This document shows, piece after piece, positions 5,151-8,129 of a stretch of 8,129 nucleotides of DNA. Positions within the stretch are counted from its first letter, which is position 1. The number at the start of each line of letters is the position of its first letter. The stretch covers positions 1 to 8,129 of the forward strand of contig CAJXJM010000095.1 in assembly GCA_913054205.1 (NCBI GenBank), read 5' to 3'. Source of the DNA: an uncultured Rhodospirillaceae bacterium. Its GTDB lineage: Bacteria > Pseudomonadota > Alphaproteobacteria > Rhodospirillales > UBA2165. The position numbers and the translations under genes were made by a program. Below the pieces are notes generated by a model. That model was not told the origin of the DNA. It did not search any database and saw only the letters and a list, made by a program, of their open reading frames with translations.

Positions 5151-5462
5151 CTAATTTCCCTCGGCAGATTTGGGGGCCGCGCCTGGGTTCCATTGGCCGC
5201 GCCGCATGCGGGTGATTTTCACTGATTTAAAAACACCGCCATTGCGAAGCGGTTCATTCTCAGAAAATTTTTTAGCCTCTGCTAAACTCGGGACATTGAG
5301 AATAAGAACCGAGCCGATTCGGGCGTCATCCTCGGCCAGCATCGCGCCGCCAAGCACCAAAATATCCTCATGCTTTTCAAGATATTTAAAATGTGCAGGT
5401 TTGTGAATTTCACGCAGCGGCGCTGAGTTTTCAACATCTTCCTGGTAAATGATAAATAGCAT
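5151..5462 (-). CDS. YciI-like protein (YCII-related domain)
   Basis: A 103-residue protein of the YciI/YCII ferredoxin-like fold. Seen: short beta start MLFIIYQED, REIHKPAHFKYLEKH (residues 17-31) with the conserved His24 ahead of the helix, VLGGAMLAED (36-45, family G-P/A-L turn), GSVLILNVPSLAEAKKF (50-66), and ENEPLRNGGVFKSVKITRM (68-86), equivalent to the family's DP(Y/F)xxAGxFxxVxI end. A polar tail follows. Some YciI-like proteins are hydrolases or dehydrochlorinases with a His-Asp pair, and others act as small partner domains; the role here is unknown. AAGGA at 5475-5471, 8 bases upstream, supports the start. It lies 16 bases after the RidA gene in the same operon, suggesting a shared role in handling small reactive metabolites. 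Confidence 0.87.
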   Translation of the reverse strand: MLFIIYQEDVENSAPLREIHKPAHFKYLEKHEDILVLGGAMLAEDDARIGSVLILNVPSLAEAKKFSENEPLRNGGVFKSVKITRMRRGQWNPGAAPKSAEGN

Positions 5463-5478
5463 TTTATTGTTCCTTCAC

Positions 5479-5961
5479 TTAGTTTTTGAGGGCGAACAGC
5501 GCTTCGATCTCAACCGTCACATTATACGGCATGGAGGCGACACCAATAGCGGTCCGGGTGTGTTTACCGAGCTCACCAAACACATCATGCATCAGCTCGG
5601 AGGCACCATTGACCACTTGAGCAACCTGATCAAAGCCCTCGACGGTCGCAACGAAGCCCCTGAGATTGAGCACACGCTCAATGCGATCCAAATCTCCATC
5701 GACATCTCCGCCGAGCGCATGTTTGGCCTGAGCCAGCACATTTAACGCGGACAGCCGCGCCGCCGCTTGCCCCTCTTCCAGGCTTCGCTCACGTCCAACA
5801 TGGCCGATATATTTGATATCTCCACCCAGCGCCGGCAACTGACCCGACACTCGAAGCGTGCCGTTATAGATCATATAGGTTTCTATTTTTGCGGCTTTCG
5901 GAATAGCCGCTGGCGGCAGCTCGATACCAAGCTCAGCCAAACGCGCCTCAATTTTGCCCAT
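5479..5961 (-). CDS. RidA/YjgF-family protein, YjgF_endoribonuc (PF14588-like) subgroup
   Basis: A 160-residue single-domain RidA-like protein, longer than the about 130-residue archetype. It opens with the subgroup's IEARLAELGIELP (4-16). It then has TYMIYNGTLRVSGQLP (28-43), the insert GHVGRERSLEEGQAAARLSALNVLAQ (53-78), ERVLNLRGFVATVEGF (95-110) and the diagnostic VVNGASELMHDVFGELGKHTRTAIGV (116-141). Arg136 occupies the carboxylate-binding position and Glu151 (VEIEALF) the later acidic position. Deaminase activity on imines/enamines is known for RidA itself, while for this subgroup the activity is less settled. GGGAG 7 bases upstream of the ATG fixes the start. It is the first gene of the minus-strand operon RidA - YciI-like - uup - tandem RidA, so the operon's main promoter should lie in 5970-6100. 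Confidence 0.9.
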   Translation of the reverse strand: MGKIEARLAELGIELPPAAIPKAAKIETYMIYNGTLRVSGQLPALGGDIKYIGHVGRERSLEEGQAAARLSALNVLAQAKHALGGDVDGDLDRIERVLNLRGFVATVEGFDQVAQVVNGASELMHDVFGELGKHTRTAIGVASMPYNVTVEIEALFALKN

Positions 5962-6107
5962 TAAAAGTCTCCCTTAAAATTTGGTATTAGTTTAAATCCC
6001 AATCTTCAAAAGTCTAGAAATCATATGAGGTAGAACCTTTCAAAAAGCCGAGCAAACTGGTAGAGAGTCGGCATAATAAAATTAACTGGGGAAAAAGAGA
6101 CCTTCCG
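5962..6107. promoter_or_regulatory. Divergent promoter region with candidate operator
   Basis: This 146-base A/T-rich region separates the RidA operon (minus) from the oxidoreductase gene (plus). For the plus strand, CATAAT at 6072-6077 is a good -10, placing the start near 6084, and AAGAGA at 6095-6100 is a weak ribosome site. No clear -35 precedes it. Instead GCCGA (6047-6051) and TCGGC (6068-6072) form an inverted repeat across the -35/-10 gap, and GGTAGA occurs twice, 30 bases apart (6029, 6059). This suggests a regulated promoter. For the minus strand only weak boxes are seen (TAGACT/TAAACT around 5990-6018). All assignments are inferred. Confidence 0.35.
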
Positions 6108-7097
6108 ATGAAAGCAATTCGCGCCACAGAAAAATCGATAAGTTCAGATGATCTAAAATTTGAACTCGCCGATATTGAAACGCCTAAAATCAAAGACGGT
6201 GAATGTTTGGTCGAAATTCATGCCAGCGGCATCAATCCGAGCGATGTTAAAGCGCTGTTGGGGAAAATGCCAAATTTGGCCTGGCCGCGCACGCCGGGCC
6301 GGGATTATGCCGGCGTGGTTATCGAAGGTCCAAATGATCTCATTGGCAAAGAAGTTTGGGGGACCGGCGGCGACCTTGGCATGGGACGAAATGGCTCACA
6401 CGCTGAATTTAATGTTGTCGATGCGGCGAGTATTCGCGAAAAACCAACAAACCTGTCGATGGCAGAGGCCGGCTCGATCGGCGTTTCCTGGACCTGTGCC
6501 TGGCTCGGCATGGTGCCGGGCTCCCGTGTCGCCAGTGGTGAAGTGGTTGCAGTATTGGGTGCCAATGGCAAAGTCGGCGAATCCGCCATTCAGATCGCGA
6601 CCGCGGCGGGCGCCAGCGTCATCGCCGTCGAACGCACGCGCGATGAATATCTCGGTCATGCAACCGGCCCGGTTGATGTCGTTAATCTTGAAAAAGAGCC
6701 TGATCTCCATAAAGCCATCATGGACCGCACCGATGGCAAGGGTGCGGACATTATTATGAACACTGTCGGCAGCCCTTATTTTGACGCGTCCTGTAATTCA
6801 TTGGCCAAACAAGGCCGCCAGATCATTTTGACGACGATTGTCGAAGAAAACATGATCAACCTCCGGACTTTCTATCGCGGCAATTATCAAATGATCGGAG
6901 TCAGCAATATGGATCACGATAATATTGTCTCTGGCGAATTGCTCGAAGATATGAAATCCGGTTTTGAGAGCGGGGCCTATAAGCCCTATCCGATCAAAGA
7001 CGAAAATATCTATGGGCTGGAAAACGTTGGTGAAGCCTACAAAATTGTCCTCAAAGGTCTGTCCCGTGATCGCATTGTCATAAATCCAAAAGATTAA
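6108..7097 (+). CDS. Zinc-independent MDR oxidoreductase (quinone oxidoreductase/zeta-crystallin-like)
   Basis: A 329-residue medium-chain dehydrogenase/reductase. The N-terminal GroES-like domain shows EIHASGINPSDVKALLG (36-52) and PRTPGRDYAGVV (60-71). The Cys that binds catalytic zinc in alcohol dehydrogenases is absent (Asn43-Pro-Ser), and there is no structural-zinc cysteine cluster, as in quinone oxidoreductases. The Rossmann domain has VVAVLGANGKVGESAIQIA (146-164), with the GxxGxxG motif at 151-157, then GADIIMNTVGSPYFDASCNSLAKQGRQIIL, the family's loss-of-identity check segment. NADPH-dependent reduction of quinones or enones is the expected chemistry; the substrate is open. Its start follows a weak AAGAGA site at 7 bases. 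An M17 aminopeptidase gene follows after 8 bases, so they are likely cotranscribed, although the two activities have no obvious metabolic link. Confidence 0.9.
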   Translation: MKAIRATEKSISSDDLKFELADIETPKIKDGECLVEIHASGINPSDVKALLGKMPNLAWPRTPGRDYAGVVIEGPNDLIGKEVWGTGGDLGMGRNGSHAEFNVVDAASIREKPTNLSMAEAGSIGVSWTCAWLGMVPGSRVASGEVVAVLGANGKVGESAIQIATAAGASVIAVERTRDEYLGHATGPVDVVNLEKEPDLHKAIMDRTDGKGADIIMNTVGSPYFDASCNSLAKQGRQIILTTIVEENMINLRTFYRGNYQMIGVSNMDHDNIVSGELLEDMKSGFESGAYKPYPIKDENIYGLENVGEAYKIVLKGLSRDRIVINPKD

Positions 7098-7105
7098 GAG
7101 AACAC

Positions 7106-8129
7106 ATGACCCATTTTGCCGCCGCTTCAAAAAAAGCAATTCCCATCACAGCTCTAGTGAAAGCTCAACTTGGGAAATGGTTAAAATCTCAAAACAAACA
7201 CCTACAAAATTGGGTTTCGAGCACAGGATTTAAAGCCAGCCCCGGCGAATTATGTCTGATCGCGGCAGGTGATGGGAGATTGAGCAAGGTTCTGGTTGGC
7301 GTCTCTGAACATGCCAATCTTTGGGATTGCGGAAATCTATCAAAATCCCTACCCGAAGGCGTCTATAAGTTTGAACGCGCCAAAAGCTCGAATATAGAAA
7401 AATGGGCGCTGGGTTGGGCATTGGGCGCCTATTCCTTTTCCCGCTACAAAAAGAACGCTAAAAACAAAACACGGAAATTGGCGCGCTTGGCGCTGCCAAA
7501 AGAATGCGATCGCGCGTTTTTGGAATGCGCGGTTGAAGCAACTTATCTCGCCCGCGATTTGATCAACACCCCTGCTGGCGATATGGCCCCGGCGCAATTG
7601 GCAAAAGCCGCCAAAGCGCTCGCCACAAAACATAAAGCCAAATTCAGCGTTATTGTCGGCGACGATCTATTGAAAAAGAACTATCCCGCAATCCATGCGG
7701 TTGGCCGGGCTGTTGAAACCAAAGATCAAGCTCCGCGTCTCATCGATATCAGATGGGGCAAACCCGGCGCGCCCAAATTGACCCTTGTCGGTAAGGGCGT
7801 TTGTTTTGATACCGGCGGCCTTGATCTTAAATCCGCCGGCGGTATGAAACTCATGAAAAAAGACATGGGCGGCTCAGCGAACGTACTGGGGCTCGCTCAT
7901 ATGATCATGGCGGCTAAATTACCGGTGCGTTTACGGGTTCTCATCCCGGCCGTCGAAAACAGTGTTTCCGGCAATGCCATGCGCCCCTTGGATGTCATAC
8001 CGAGCCGAAATGGCAAAACCATCGAAATCGGCAATACCGATGCCGAAGGCCGGGTCATTTTAGCCGATGCCCTGACCGAGGCAGCTCGCGAGAAACCTGA
8101 CCTGATTATCGATTTTGCGACTTTGACCG
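7106..8129 (+). CDS. Leucyl aminopeptidase, peptidase family M17 (3' end cut by window)
   Basis: The frame stays open from the ATG at 7106 to the window edge (341 codons), so it has no stop here. The N-terminal part (1-150) is the divergent macro-like domain of M17 enzymes. NTPAGDMAPAQLAKAA then begins the catalytic domain. GKGVCFDTGGLDLKS starts at residue 229: Lys230 and Asp235 (metal), Lys242 (catalytic), Asp253 in MKKDMGG (metal), and NTDAEGR with Asp312 and Glu314 (metal) and Arg316 (catalytic). The spacings equal those of E. coli PepA K270, D275, K282, D293, D352, E354 and R356. It is therefore a competent two-metal aminopeptidase, cytoplasmic, normally hexameric, trimming N-terminal residues from peptides. 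About 120 residues should lie beyond the edge. A GAGA just after the oxidoreductase stop is the only ribosome site, 4 bases from the ATG, so reading may depend on coupling. Confidence 0.93.
   Translation, partial: MTHFAAASKKAIPITALVKAQLGKWLKSQNKHLQNWVSSTGFKASPGELCLIAAGDGRLSKVLVGVSEHANLWDCGNLSKSLPEGVYKFERAKSSNIEKWALGWALGAYSFSRYKKNAKNKTRKLARLALPKECDRAFLECAVEATYLARDLINTPAGDMAPAQLAKAAKALATKHKAKFSVIVGDDLLKKNYPAIHAVGRAVETKDQAPRLIDIRWGKPGAPKLTLVGKGVCFDTGGLDLKSAGGMKLMKKDMGGSANVLGLAHMIMAAKLPVRLRVLIPAVENSVSGNAMRPLDVIPSRNGKTIEIGNTDAEGRVILADALTEAAREKPDLIIDFATLT

Noticed and set aside
7349..7633. Minus-strand open frames within 7230-7633
   Set aside because: They lie antisense to the M17 aminopeptidase gene, whose plus-strand frame is open to the window edge and carries the full catalytic residue set.

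Overview
The window looks like the chromosome of an alphaproteobacterium of moderate GC (about half by eye). The protein families (DUF938 methyltransferase, ArsR next to an SRPBCC/AHSA1 gene, the Uup-type ABC-F protein, M17 peptidase) and the intergenic palindromes built around CCGGGATGACG and CCCCTCCCATCAAGGG fit that class. No finer placement is attempted. There are ten protein-coding loci (two cut by the window edges, one apparently broken) and no tRNA, rRNA, CRISPR array or transposase.

Left part (1-1605): a minus-strand pair, the start of an EamA/DMT permease and a DUF938 SAM-methyltransferase 6 bases upstream of it. They are divergent from a plus-strand classical short-chain dehydrogenase.

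Middle (1606-2588): two GC-rich palindromic repeats, then a compact ArsR-SRPBCC unit. The ArsR gene has a promoter whose predicted +1 is the A of its own ATG. Two copies of a GTAAGCC(A/T)TGACTTAC site cover the -35 and the -10/start codon, so autorepression at a leaderless promoter is the natural reading. The SRPBCC gene overlaps arsR by 4 bases but stops after 77 codons, about half the normal length, exactly where the sequence turns into a fragment of an intergenic repeat. From there to 2588 the DNA is a cluster of repeat units of at least three families, lying between convergent gene ends.

Minus-strand operon (5961 down to 2589): a single-domain RidA/YjgF protein, a YciI-like protein, the ABC-F ATPase Uup and a tandem two-domain RidA protein. 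Uup and the tandem RidA overlap by 4 bases. The tandem protein has the RidA arginine only in its first, N-terminally short domain; the second has Met at that position. The group combines a ribosome/DNA-associated ATPase with proteins of the reactive enamine/imine detoxification family.

Right part (5962-8129): a 146-base divergent intergenic region, then a zinc-independent quinone oxidoreductase-like MDR protein and, 8 bases later, an M17 leucyl aminopeptidase that runs off the window with its metal and catalytic residues intact.

Most of the window is ordinary housekeeping/accessory chromosome. The points most worth a second look are the leaderless ArsR promoter with paired operators, the repeat-associated truncation of its SRPBCC partner, the repeat island, and the half-degenerate tandem RidA protein cotranscribed with uup.
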